DNA of 64,000 nt from Streptomyces sp. CB02009 (GTDB taxonomy: Bacteria > Actinomycetota > Actinomycetes > Streptomycetales > Streptomycetaceae): assembly GCF_001905825.1 (NCBI RefSeq), contig NZ_LIVV01000006.1, forward strand, positions 496,001 to 560,000. Reading direction: 5' to 3'. This document shows positions 25,083 to 34,962 of this stretch, in pieces. The number at the start of each line of letters is the position of its first letter. The first letter of the stretch is position 1. Made by a program: the position numbers and the translations under genes. The notes beneath the pieces were generated by a model. It saw only the letters and a program-made list of their open reading frames with translations, was not told where the DNA came from and did no database searches.

Positions 25083-25781
25083 GTGAACAAGGCGCAGCTC
25101 GTAGAAGCGATTGCCGACAAGATGGGCGGTCGCCAGCAGGCCGCCGAAGCCGTCGACCACGTGCTCGACGCCATCGTGCGTGCCGTGGTCGGGGGCGACC
25201 GGGTCTCGGTGACGGGTTTCGGCTCGTTCGAGAAGGTCGACCGTCCGGCCCGCTACGCCCGCAACCCGCAGACGGGTGAGCGGGTGCGGGTCAAGAAGAC
25301 CTCGGTCCCGCGCTTCCGTGCAGGTCAGGGCTTCAAGGACCTGGTCAGCGGCTCCAAGAAGCTCCCCAAGGGCGGCGAGGTCTCCGTCAAGAAGGCCCCC
25401 AAGGGCAGCCTGAGCGGTGGCGCCTCCGCCACCGTCAAGAAGGCCGCCGCCAAGCGGGCGACCACCGCCAAGAAGGCCGCCGCGAAGAAGGCGACCCCGG
25501 CGAAGAAGGTCACCGCGGCCGCCGCGAAGAAGGCGACCCCCGCGAAGAAGACCACCACGGCCGCCAAGAAGGCGACCCCGGCCAAGAAGGCCACCACGGC
25601 CGCGGCGAAGAAGACCTCCGCCGCCGCCAAGAAGACCACCACGGCCGCCGCGAAGAAGGCGACCAAGGCCACGGCCAAGAAGACCGCGCCGGCCGCGAAG
25701 AAGGCCACGGCGACGAAGGCGCCCGCCAAGAAGACGACGGCGCGCAAGACGACCGCCAAGAAGACCGCCGCCAAGAAGTAG
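25083..25781 (+). CDS. hupS: HU-family nucleoid protein with Lys/Ala-rich tail (HupS/Hup2 type)
   Basis: 232 aa, GTG start with AAGGGGAAG upstream. Residues 1-94 form a complete HU domain (MNKAQLVEAIADKMG; DNA-binding arm near RNPQTGERVRVKKT). Residues about 95-232 are a histone-H1-like tail of repeated AKKAT/PAKK/TTAAKK units. This two-part form is typical of actinobacterial Hup2, which compacts DNA in spores and slow-growing cells. It is a monocistron with its own promoter-like sequence and terminator. Repeated codons in the tail make it liable to length change. Confidence 0.95.
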   Translation: MNKAQLVEAIADKMGGRQQAAEAVDHVLDAIVRAVVGGDRVSVTGFGSFEKVDRPARYARNPQTGERVRVKKTSVPRFRAGQGFKDLVSGSKKLPKGGEVSVKKAPKGSLSGGASATVKKAAAKRATTAKKAAAKKATPAKKVTAAAAKKATPAKKTTTAAKKATPAKKATTAAAKKTSAAAKKTTTAAAKKATKATAKKTAPAAKKATATKAPAKKTTARKTTAKKTAAKK

Positions 25782-25801
25782 GACGAGCGGTAGACACCCG
25801 C

Positions 25802-25833
25802 CGGGCCGGGCTCCCCCCAGGGAGCCCGGCCCG
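25802..25833 (+). terminator. Terminator between hupS and the convergent gene
   Basis: Perfect 14-bp inverted repeat CGGGCCGGGCTCCC (25802-25815) and GGGAGCCCGGCCCG (25820-25833), with a 4-nt loop. It can serve both strands. Confidence 0.85.
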
Positions 25834-25871
25834 CGGCGCGTCCGGGGCCCCGCCGACGGGGACCGGGCGCG

Positions 25872-26081
25872 TCAGAACGTCTGGAGCGTCACCAGGGTGA
25901 TCCGCAGGCCGGCCCCCGACGTGCCCGGCTCCGCCTCGATCCGGACCCGCTGCCCCGGCCGCAGCAGCCGCAGCCCGCCCGCCTCGAAGGCCTCCGCCCC
26001 GAACTCCACGGGGGTGCCGTCGTCGAGCAGCACACTGCCGCTGCGGGTCTCGGGGTCGTACGTGAACGCGGTCGCCTGCAT
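25872..26081 (-). CDS. Small beta-rich protein, possible cold-shock/S1-like fold
   Basis: 69 aa from ATG 26081. Pattern ATAFTYDPETRSGSVLLDDG then LLRPGQRVRIEAE suggests a small OB-fold or cold-shock-like beta barrel (GxxxxDDGxxVxF), but the RNA-binding aromatic motifs of classic CspA are missing. It lies 10 nt after cofC on the same strand and is probably cotranscribed. Function unassigned. Confidence 0.6.
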   Translation of the reverse strand: MQATAFTYDPETRSGSVLLDDGTPVEFGAEAFEAGGLRLLRPGQRVRIEAEPGTSGAGLRITLVTLQTF

Positions 26082-26091
26082 GGACCGCAGC

Positions 26092-26739
26092 CTATCCGGC
26101 CGCCGGCAGCCACCGGGCGGCCGTCCGCGGGCCGAGCCCCAGCGCCCCGGCCGCCGCCAGGTCCTCGCCCGTGTCCACGTCCCGGCGTACCGAATCGACC
26201 CCCGCGAGCAGGATTTCCACCGCGCCCGAAGACAAATGCCGAAGCCGCGACGCACCTCCGAATGCCGGTTCCAATTCCACCCCCGGACCCGCCGAGAGGA
26301 ATGTCGTACCTATTTCGGCGGCATCCGCGAGAAAAGCCCGCGGAAATCTTCCGGCCACGTCCAGGACCCGGGTCAGCTCCTCGGACCTCAGCGCCGGCAG
26401 GTCCGCGTTGAGCGCCGCCACCCGCGCGGACGGCCGCCGGGCCCGCACGGCGCGGACCCCGTGCGCGAGCGCCGCGTTGAGCCCCGCCGCCGGGGTGTCC
26501 GGGACGATCCGCGCGCCCAGGGCGGCGAGCGCCCCGCCGGCCGCCGGATCGTCCGTGACGACCACCACATCCCGTACCCGCGGGCAGTTCAGCACCGCCC
26601 CCACGGTGTCCTCGGCGAACGCCAGCGCCAGCCGCGGGCGCAGCCGGGACCCGGCCGCCGCGGCCAGTCTGCTCTTCGCCAGGGCAAGGGGCTTCAGGGG
26701 TACGACCAGGGACCAGCCGTCGTCCGCATGCGTGTTCAT
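26092..26739 (-). CDS. cofC: 2-phospho-L-lactate (phosphoenolpyruvate) guanylyltransferase
   Basis: 215 aa from ATG 26739. CofC/FbiD family: N-terminal LVVPLKPLALAKSRLA (the KSRL nucleotide loop), VVVVTDD, LNADLPAL and the C-terminal GGASRLRHL. It makes the activated lactyl- or enolpyruvyl-GPP precursor of coenzyme F420. Other F420 genes are not in this window. Divergent from the acyltransferase gene across a 127-bp gap. Confidence 0.87.
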   Translation of the reverse strand: MNTHADDGWSLVVPLKPLALAKSRLAAAAGSRLRPRLALAFAEDTVGAVLNCPRVRDVVVVTDDPAAGGALAALGARIVPDTPAAGLNAALAHGVRAVRARRPSARVAALNADLPALRSEELTRVLDVAGRFPRAFLADAAEIGTTFLSAGPGVELEPAFGGASRLRHLSSGAVEILLAGVDSVRRDVDTGEDLAAAGALGLGPRTAARWLPAAG

Positions 26740-26866
26740 CGCGGCCCATTCTGTCCCGCCCACGGGGTCCCCAGGAGGGCCCGGGGCGTACGGTGTCACT
26801 CGACAGAGCAGGAGCATGGGGCGACACTTGACCCCCTGCCAGCCAGTCCCGGAGAAAGGTGTACGA

Positions 26867-27619
26867 GTGCCCCGCCGCAGAATCGGCTTCTGGTACCGCC
26901 TCGCGGCGGTCATCGCCAAACCCCCCCTGGTGGTTCTGTTCAAGCGGGACTGGCGCGGTATGGAGCACATTCCGGCCGACGGCGGTTTCATCACCGCGGT
27001 CAACCACAACTCCTACCTGGACCCGCTGTCCTACGCGCACTACCAGTACAACACCGGCCGCGTCCCGCGCCTCCTCGCCAAGGCGGGCCTCTTCAAGACC
27101 CCCTTCGTCGGGATGATGCTGCGCGGCACCGGACAGATCCCGGTCTACCGGGAGACGACCAACGCGCTCGACGCGTTCCGCGCCGCCGTCGACGCCATCG
27201 AGCGCGGCGAATGCGTCGCCTTCTACCCCGAGGGCACCCTCACCCGGGACCCCGACATGTGGCCCATGGCGGGCAAGACCGGGGCCGCGCGCGTCGCGCT
27301 GCTCACCCGGGCCCCCGTCATCCCGGTGGCCCAGTGGGGCGCCAACCTGGCGATGCCGCCGTACGCCAAGGAGAACAAGCTCAGCCTGTTCCCGCGCAAG
27401 ACGCTGACCGTGCAGGCCGGTCCGCCCGTCGACCTCTCCCGCTTCTACGGACTCGAGCCCACGCCCGAGGTGCTCCGCGAGGCGACCGAGGTCATCATGG
27501 CCGCCATCACCGCGCTCCTGGAGCAGATCCGCGGCGAGCGGGCGCCCGCCGAACCGTACGACCACCGCAAGGCGCGCCTGGAGCAGCGGCGCAGGGCCGC
27601 CGAAGGGGGCACCAAGTGA
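26867..27619 (+). CDS. 1-acyl-sn-glycerol-3-phosphate acyltransferase (PlsC family)
   Basis: 250 aa, GTG 26867 with GGAGAAAGG about 7 nt upstream. PlsC motifs in order: NHNSYLDPL (the HxxxxD-type catalytic site), GQIPVYRE, FYPEGTLTRD, and PVIPVAQWG. Acylates a glycerophosphate at the membrane. The stop overlaps the gpsA start in GTGA, so it is coupled to the enzyme that supplies glycerol-3-phosphate, giving a coherent phospholipid operon. Confidence 0.9.
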   Translation: MPRRRIGFWYRLAAVIAKPPLVVLFKRDWRGMEHIPADGGFITAVNHNSYLDPLSYAHYQYNTGRVPRLLAKAGLFKTPFVGMMLRGTGQIPVYRETTNALDAFRAAVDAIERGECVAFYPEGTLTRDPDMWPMAGKTGAARVALLTRAPVIPVAQWGANLAMPPYAKENKLSLFPRKTLTVQAGPPVDLSRFYGLEPTPEVLREATEVIMAAITALLEQIRGERAPAEPYDHRKARLEQRRRAAEGGTK

Positions 27620-28617
27620 CCAAGGCAGCCGTCTTCGGAAACGGATCCTGGGGTACCGCGTTCGCGATGGTGCTCGCCGACGCGGGCTGCGAGGTGAGCC
27701 TCTGGGGCCGCCGCGCCGAACTCGCCAAGGAGATCAACGCCTCCCGGGTCAACCCGGACTACCTGCCGGGCGTCGAACTCCCCGCCGCGATCACGGCCAC
27801 CGCCGACCCGGCGGAGGCGGCCCACGACGCCGACTTCACCGTCCTCGTCGTCCCCTCCCAGACCCTCCGCGGCAACCTCGCCGCCTGGGCGCCGATGCTG
27901 GCGCCCGACACCGTCCTCGTCTCCCTCATGAAGGGCGTCGAACTCGGCACCGCCAAGCGGATGAGCGAGGTCGTCACCGAGGTCGCCGACGTGCCCGCCG
28001 AGCGCGTCGCCGTCCTCACCGGCCCCAACCTGGCCAAGGAGATCGCCGCCCGGCAGCCCGCCGCCGCCGTCGTCGCCTGCGTCGACGAGACGGTCGCCCA
28101 GCGCCTCCAGACCGCCTGCATGACCCCGTACTTCCGCCCGTACACCAACACCGACGTGGTGGGCTGCGAGCTCGGCGGGGCCGTGAAGAACGTCATCGGC
28201 CTCGCCGTCGGCATCGCCAACGGCATGGGCCTCGGCGACAACTCCAAGGCCACGCTCATCACCCGCGGCCTCGCCGAGACCACCCGCCTCGGCCTCGCCA
28301 TGGGCGCGGACCCGCTCACCTTCTCCGGCCTCGCGGGCCTCGGCGACCTCGTCGCCACCTGCTCCTCGCCGCTCTCCCGGAACAACACCTTCGGCACCAA
28401 CCTCGGCCGCGGGATGACCCTCCAGGAGACCATCGCGGCCACCAAGCAGACCGCCGAGGGCGTCAAGTCCTGCGAGTCGGTCCTCGATCTGGGCCGCCGC
28501 CACGGCGTCGACATGCCCATCACCGAGACGGTCGTGTCGATCGTCCACGACGGCAAGCCGCCGGTCGTCGCCCTCAAGGAACTGATGTCGCGCAGCGCGA
28601 AGGCCGAGCGCCGCTAG
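27616..28617 (+). CDS. gpsA: Glycerol-3-phosphate dehydrogenase (NAD(P)+)
   Basis: 333 aa, GTG start in a 4-nt GTGA overlap. Rossmann motif FGNGSWGTAFA at 7-17; TGPNLAKEIA; the catalytic Lys in GAVKNVIGLAVG; and the C-terminal GLGDLVATCSSPLSRN. Reduces dihydroxyacetone phosphate to sn-glycerol-3-phosphate for membrane lipid synthesis. Confidence 0.95.
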   Translation: MTKAAVFGNGSWGTAFAMVLADAGCEVSLWGRRAELAKEINASRVNPDYLPGVELPAAITATADPAEAAHDADFTVLVVPSQTLRGNLAAWAPMLAPDTVLVSLMKGVELGTAKRMSEVVTEVADVPAERVAVLTGPNLAKEIAARQPAAAVVACVDETVAQRLQTACMTPYFRPYTNTDVVGCELGGAVKNVIGLAVGIANGMGLGDNSKATLITRGLAETTRLGLAMGADPLTFSGLAGLGDLVATCSSPLSRNNTFGTNLGRGMTLQETIAATKQTAEGVKSCESVLDLGRRHGVDMPITETVVSIVHDGKPPVVALKELMSRSAKAERR

Positions 28618-28729
28618 CCACCGGGCGGTGCCGTCCCCGGTCCCCGCGCGCCGCCGCGCCAGGCCGGACGCGCGAGGGGGGCCGGGGTCGCAAGGTCGTT
28701 CGGGGCGCGCAGGGTACGCTCATCGCGAT

Positions 28730-29869
<1,140 letters not shown>

Positions 29870-29894
29870 CCCCCGGGGCCCGTCCCCGCACCCC

Positions 29895-29940
29895 GGAAGA
29901 CCGTGCCGCCGCCCTCAGAGGCTGGACGGCACGGTCTTCC
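29895..29940. terminator. Hairpin shared by ddlA and the DUF3515 gene
   Basis: Perfect 14-bp inverted repeat GGAAGACCGTGCCG (29895-29908) and CGGCACGGTCTTCC (29927-29940). The right arm is inside the last codons of the convergent DUF3515 gene, and its stop codon is in the loop. Confidence 0.75.
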
Positions 29941-30397
29941 GTACGGGATCGGCGAGATCCGCGAGCGGCGTCATGTCGTGCGTGTACTGCTCGCCGAGCG
30001 TGACCTCGACGTACGTCTTCCGGTACGTCGTGGTGAAACGGGGCCCGCCGCCCTCGGGGCGCTCCAGCATCCAGCCGACGCCGTTCGCCTCGACGCCCTG
30101 CGCCTTGGGATCGCTCATCTTTTCGGGCCTGGGCACCCCGCAGCGCAGTACGATCGCACCGTCACCCCAGCCGGCGGTCAACTCGGAGCCGGGCTCCGGG
30201 TCACTCCGTTCCAGCCCCGCCACGGCGCCGGGAAGCTCCTTCGCCAGGTCCTGGCAGAGGGCGGCCTCCGCCGCCGGGGGGCTGGGAACCTCGACGGACG
30301 CCCCGGCGCCCGACGAGGAACAGCCGGCGGCGGCCAGCAGCAGTACGGCTGCCGTGACGGCGGCGGGCAGGCCGAAGGGCCGGTGGGAAGACTTCAC
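29915..30397 (-). CDS. DUF3515 lipoprotein
   Basis: 160 aa from GTG 30397. Signal peptide with lipobox LLLAAAGC (Cys28 region), so the product should be lipid-anchored outside the membrane. The mature part resembles DUF3515 actinobacterial proteins (LCQDLAKELPG, LRCGVPRPEKM, RKTYVEVTL). It follows the Lrp-like gene by 20 nt on the same strand. The function of the family is unknown. Confidence 0.8.
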   Translation of the reverse strand: MKSSHRPFGLPAAVTAAVLLLAAAGCSSSGAGASVEVPSPPAAEAALCQDLAKELPGAVAGLERSDPEPGSELTAGWGDGAIVLRCGVPRPEKMSDPKAQGVEANGVGWMLERPEGGGPRFTTTYRKTYVEVTLGEQYTHDMTPLADLADPVRKTVPSSL

Positions 30398-30417
30398 CGG
30401 CCAAGCGTAGACGGGGG

Positions 30418-30651
30418 CTACAGATGAACGACCGGGCAGGTGAGGGTGCGCGTGATGCCGTCCACTTGCTGGACCTTCGCGACCACCATGCGGCCGAGCT
30501 CGTCGACCGTGTCCGCCTGCGCGCGCACGATGACGTCGTACGGACCGGTGACGTCTTCGGCCTGGAGCACCCCCGGGATCTTGGAGATGGTGTCGGCGAC
30601 GGTCGACGCCTTGCCCACCTCGGTCTGGATGAGGATGTACGCCTGAACCAC
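30418..30651 (-). CDS. Lrp/AsnC ligand-binding-domain protein (no DNA-binding domain)
   Basis: 77 aa, GTG start with GGAGG about 4 nt upstream. The whole protein is one RAM/AsnC effector domain (QAYILIQTEVGKASTVAD, GPYDVIVRAQADT). Stand-alone RAM proteins bind amino acids or partner with full-length Lrp regulators. No helix-turn-helix is encoded upstream, so it is a natural short form rather than a truncation. Confidence 0.87.
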   Translation of the reverse strand: MVQAYILIQTEVGKASTVADTISKIPGVLQAEDVTGPYDVIVRAQADTVDELGRMVVAKVQQVDGITRTLTCPVVHL

Positions 30652-30884
30652 GGAACCTCCAGGGCGACCACGAGGATCTTGTGGGAGAAAGGGACGCCAC
30701 GGTACCGCGTCGCCGCGGGCCGCGGGGAGACCCGCGCCTCCCGAGGCGCTCGCGGGGTGGCGTACGCAGGACAGAAGTTGACGGTCTACTTGACGGTACC
30801 CAGCACGGTGACGGCCCGCGACCCGCGGCGCGCGCAGACGCGCCTCCGCCCGCCGGCCGGCACGAAGACACGAGGTGAGGCGCG

Positions 30885-31843
30885 GTGAAGGGCACAGTCG
30901 GAGAGCTGGGCGAGTTCGGGCTCATCAAGGAGCTCACGTCCCGGCTCACCTCCACCCCGGCGGTACGGATCGGGCCCGGCGACGACGCCGCGGTCGTCTC
31001 CGCGCCCGACCGGCGCGTGGTGGCCAGCACGGACATCCTTCTCGAAGGACGGCACTTCCGCCGCGACTGGTCGACGGCGTACGACGTCGGCCGCAAGGCC
31101 GCCGCGCAGAACCTCGCCGACATCGCGGCCATGGGCGCGGTCCCCACGGCCCTCCTCCTCGGCCTGGTCGTCCCCGCCGAACTCCCCGTCACCTGGCCCA
31201 CCGAACTCATGGACGGCCTGCGCGACGAATGTCAGGTCGCGGGCGCCGCGGTCGTCGGCGGCGACGTCGTCCGGGGCGACACGATCATGGTCTCCATCAC
31301 CGCGCTCGGCGATCTGCGCAACCACGACCCGGTCACCCGGGGCGGCGCCAAGACCGGCGACGTCGTCGCCTACACGGGCTGGCTCGGCTGGTCCGCCGCC
31401 GGCTACGCGGTGCTCTCCCGCGGCTTCCGCTCGCCCCGCGCCTTCGTCGAGGCCCACCGCAGGCCCGAACCGCCGTACCACGCGGGTCCCGCGGCCGCCG
31501 GGCTCGGCGCCACCGCCATGTGCGACGTCAGCGACGGCCTCATCGCCGACCTCGGCCACATCGCCGAGGCCAGCAAGGTCCGCATCGACCTGCGCTCCGG
31601 GCTCATCGACATCCCGACCCAGATGAACGACATCGGCCAGGCCGTCGGCGTCGACCCCATGCAGTGGGTGCTCACCGGGGGAGAGGACCACGCGATCGTG
31701 GCCACCTTCCCGCCCGACGTGAAGCTGCCCGCCCGCTGGAAGGTCATCGGCGAGGTCCTCAACCCCTCCGCGCTGCCGCAGGTCACCGTGGACGGCGCGC
31801 CCTGGCACAGCGTGGGCGGCTGGGACCACTTCGGGGAGACCGA

Positions 31844-31847
<4 letters not shown>
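30885..31847 (+). CDS. thiL: Thiamine-monophosphate kinase
   Basis: 320 aa, GTG start with GGTGAGG upstream. PurM/ThiL fold: IGPGDDAAVV near 30, STDILLEGRHF, GGDVVRGD, CDVSDGLIADLGH and TGGEDHAIVA. Phosphorylates thiamine monophosphate to the active diphosphate. The stop overlaps the thiD start in GTGA. Confidence 0.94.
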
Positions 31848-32644
<797 letters not shown>

Positions 32645-32686
32645 GCGGGCCGGGGCCCCGCGGGGGCCCGGCCGCACGCCCGGCGG

Positions 32687-32740
32687 AACCGTCCCCGGAC
32701 CTGGCGAAACCGTCCCCGGACCCGGTGGAACCGTCCCCGG
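32687..32740 (+). repeat. 21-bp tandem repeats after thiD
   Basis: AACCGTCCCCGG recurs at 32687, 32708 and 32729 with an exact 21-bp period; the flanking bases of each unit vary slightly. Non-coding, between the thiD stop and the shared terminator. Confidence 0.7.
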
Positions 32741-32748
32741 GCAAGGCA

Positions 32749-32780
32749 AAAGGCCGGTTCACCTAGGTGAACCGGCCTTT
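32749..32780. terminator. Bidirectional terminator between thiD and rpmB
   Basis: Perfect 32-bp palindrome: left half AAAGGCCGGTTCACCT at 32749-32764, right half its complement at 32765-32780. A-rich on one side and T-rich on the other, so it should terminate both convergent genes. Confidence 0.9.
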
Positions 32781-32825
32781 CAAGGCAACCGCAGGGGCTG
32801 CGCTACGACAGAACACGCGTCGCAA

Positions 32826-33011
32826 TTAGCGCGAGACCTTGCCGGCCTTGATGCACGAGGTGCAGACGTTGAGCCGCTTCGGCGTCCGACCGACCACGGC
32901 ACGCACACGCTGGATGTTCGGGTTCCAGCGACGGGGCGTACGGCGGTGCGAGTGCGAAATGTTGTTGCCGAAGCCCGGCCCCTTGCCGCAGACGTCGCAG
33001 TTGGCAGCCAC
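32826..33011 (-). CDS. rpmB: 50S ribosomal protein L28
   Basis: 61 aa, GTG start. Family motifs CDVCGKGPGFGNNISHSHRR and the C-terminal LNVCTSCIKAGKV. Both CxxC pairs are present (Cys6/Cys9 and two near 50), so this is a zinc-containing (C+) form. Monocistronic, divergent from the fakA-like gene. Confidence 0.95.
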   Translation of the reverse strand: MAANCDVCGKGPGFGNNISHSHRRTPRRWNPNIQRVRAVVGRTPKRLNVCTSCIKAGKVSR

Positions 33012-33196
33012 GGGTCACTCCAAAGACTTCAGAATTACAGTGAAATCCGGCGCACCGGAATCAGGATTCTGAAGTGGCTTGCCGGGGGATGGCCCGGCGT
33101 GGAACCGGGCAACCGAAGCAGCATACAACGGCTGGCTCGGTGGAACGAAACTACCATGGTCTGGGCGGACCCCGCCCCCGGCCCTGGTCACCGGGG

Positions 33197-33233
33197 GTCC
33201 CCCTGCCCGAGCGAAGCCGGGAGCTTGGGGGAC
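33197..33233 (+). repeat. GTCCCCC...GGGGGAC hairpin of a dispersed Streptomyces type
   Basis: GTCCCCC (33197-33203) pairs with GGGGGAC (33227-33233), with an inner CCCG/CGGG pair around AGCGAAG. I recall very similar hairpins scattered between genes in many Streptomyces genomes. It ends 53 nt before the fakA-like start. Only one copy was noticed here. Confidence 0.55.
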
Positions 33234-33286
33234 GGACACCCCGGGTCTACCCTGCGGTGAGCTCACCGCCGAAGGAGGACCCCCCG

Positions 33287-34903
33287 TTGTCGCGAGCCCT
33301 TCCCCCCTTCGAGGAGCTCGAGGAGCTCGACGCCGAAGCGGTCAGGTCCTGGTGCGCGCGGTCGCTGGACGCGCTCGGCCGGGAGCGCGAGGAGATCGAC
33401 GCGATCAACGTCTATCCCGTGGCGGACGGGGACACCGGCACCAACCTGTACCTGACGGCGGAGGCCGCCCACCAGGCCGTCGAGGCCGTCTTCGCCGCCT
33501 CCGCACCCACCCCCGACACCGCCGAGACCGTACGGGCCATGGCGCACGGCGCGCTCCTCGGAGCCCGCGGGAACTCCGGCACCATCCTGTCCCAGCTCCT
33601 CCGCGGCATGGCGGGCGTCCTCGCCGACGGCTGTGACGGTGATCACCTCGCCCGCGCCCTCGGCGAGGCCGCGAGCGCCGCCCGCCGGGCCGTCGCCCAC
33701 CCCGTGGAGGGCACCATCCTCACCGTGGCGAGCGCCGCGGCCGGAGCCTGCGCGGCCGGCGGCGGCCTCGTCGACGTGGCCAGGAACGCCCACGACGGGG
33801 CCAGGACCGCCCTCGCGGCCACCTCGGGGCAGCTCGACGTCCTCGAACGCGCCGGAGTCGTCGACGCGGGCGGCAGGGGCCTCGTGACGGTTCTCGGCGC
33901 ACTCCTCGAAACCGTGACCGGACAGGCCCCGCCGCCGGCGGTCGCGCCCCGGGCGACGCCCGCGCCCCCCGAGGACTGCCCGGCCGAGGACGGGCCCGCC
34001 TACGAGGTGATCTACCTTCTGGAGGCCGGGGACGAGGCAGTGGAGCTGCTCAGGTCCCGGCTGGACGCCCTGGGGGAGTCCCTCGTCGTCGTCGGCGGGG
34101 ACGGGCTGTGGAACGTCCACGTGCACGTCGACGACGCGGGCGCCGCCGTCGAGGCCGGTGTCGAGGCCGGACGGCCGCACCGCATCCGGATCACCCACTT
34201 CGCCGCCGCCTCTGCCGCCGCCTCCGCGCGCGGCGAGCGCGCCCAGCGCGCGGTCGTCGCCGTCGTCCCCGGCGAGGGACTCGCCGGGCTCTGCGCCGAG
34301 GCGGGCGCCACGACCGTACGGACCCTGCCCGGCGAACAGCCCGCCGGCGACGAACTCCTCGACGCGATCCGCCGGGCCCACGCGCGCGAGGTGGTCCTCC
34401 TGCCCAACGACACCGACCTGCGGCAGACCGCGGCGGCCGCCGCCGAGCGCGCCAGGGCCGAGGGCATCCGCGTCGCCCTCATCCCGACCCGGGCCGCCGT
34501 CCAGGGCATCGCCGCCCTCGCCGTCCACGAGCCCGACCGGCGCTTCGACGAGGACGTCGTCGCCATGACGGCCGCCGCCGGAGCCACCCGCTACGCCGAA
34601 CTCGCCGTCGCCGAACGGCAGTCCTTCACCTCGGCGGGCGTCTGCCAGGCCGGCGACATCCTCGGCCTCATCGAGGGCGACGTCGCCGTCATCGGCACCG
34701 ACCTCGCCGACACGGCCCGCACCGTCCTGGACCGGATGCTCTCGGCCGGCGGCGAACTCGTCACCCTCGTCGTGGCCGACGACGCCCCGCCCGGACTCGC
34801 CCCCGACCTGGAGGCCCACGTCCGGCGCGGCTACCTGGCCGTCGACACCACCACGTACCACGCGGGCACGGGCGCTCCACCGCTGCTCATCGGGGTGGAA
34901 TAG
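33287..34903 (+). CDS. DAK2/FakA-type fatty acid kinase
   Basis: 538 aa if the TTG at 33287 is used; AAGGAGG lies about 8 nt upstream and the family N-terminus starts near here. The N-terminal DAK2 domain has INVYPVADGDTGTNLYLT (about 40-57, metal-binding Asp cluster) and ARGNSGTILSQLLRG. The middle and C-terminal domains match FakA (LPNDTDLRQTA, TTYHAGTGAPPLLIGVE). FakA with FakB phosphorylates fatty acids; no fakB is in the window. The frame is open upstream to 33074, but that part crosses the dispersed hairpin. Confidence 0.85.
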   Translation: MSRALPPFEELEELDAEAVRSWCARSLDALGREREEIDAINVYPVADGDTGTNLYLTAEAAHQAVEAVFAASAPTPDTAETVRAMAHGALLGARGNSGTILSQLLRGMAGVLADGCDGDHLARALGEAASAARRAVAHPVEGTILTVASAAAGACAAGGGLVDVARNAHDGARTALAATSGQLDVLERAGVVDAGGRGLVTVLGALLETVTGQAPPPAVAPRATPAPPEDCPAEDGPAYEVIYLLEAGDEAVELLRSRLDALGESLVVVGGDGLWNVHVHVDDAGAAVEAGVEAGRPHRIRITHFAAASAAASARGERAQRAVVAVVPGEGLAGLCAEAGATTVRTLPGEQPAGDELLDAIRRAHAREVVLLPNDTDLRQTAAAAAERARAEGIRVALIPTRAAVQGIAALAVHEPDRRFDEDVVAMTAAAGATRYAELAVAERQSFTSAGVCQAGDILGLIEGDVAVIGTDLADTARTVLDRMLSAGGELVTLVVADDAPPGLAPDLEAHVRRGYLAVDTTTYHAGTGAPPLLIGVE

Positions 34904-34962
34904 CGGCATTTCCCGGTGGTCGTCCACAGCCTCCGGGACGACTGTCGGTCGCGTGGTGTGCA

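Noticed and set aside
25417..25781. Alternative Pro/Arg-rich frame over the hupS tail.
   Set aside because: Product of the repetitive AAG/GCC codons read out of frame; the Lys/Ala frame fits known Hup2 tails.
30652..30884. Plus-strand open frame crossing the gap before thiL.
   Set aside because: It is antisense to the Lrp-like gene, biased in composition, and has no family resemblance.
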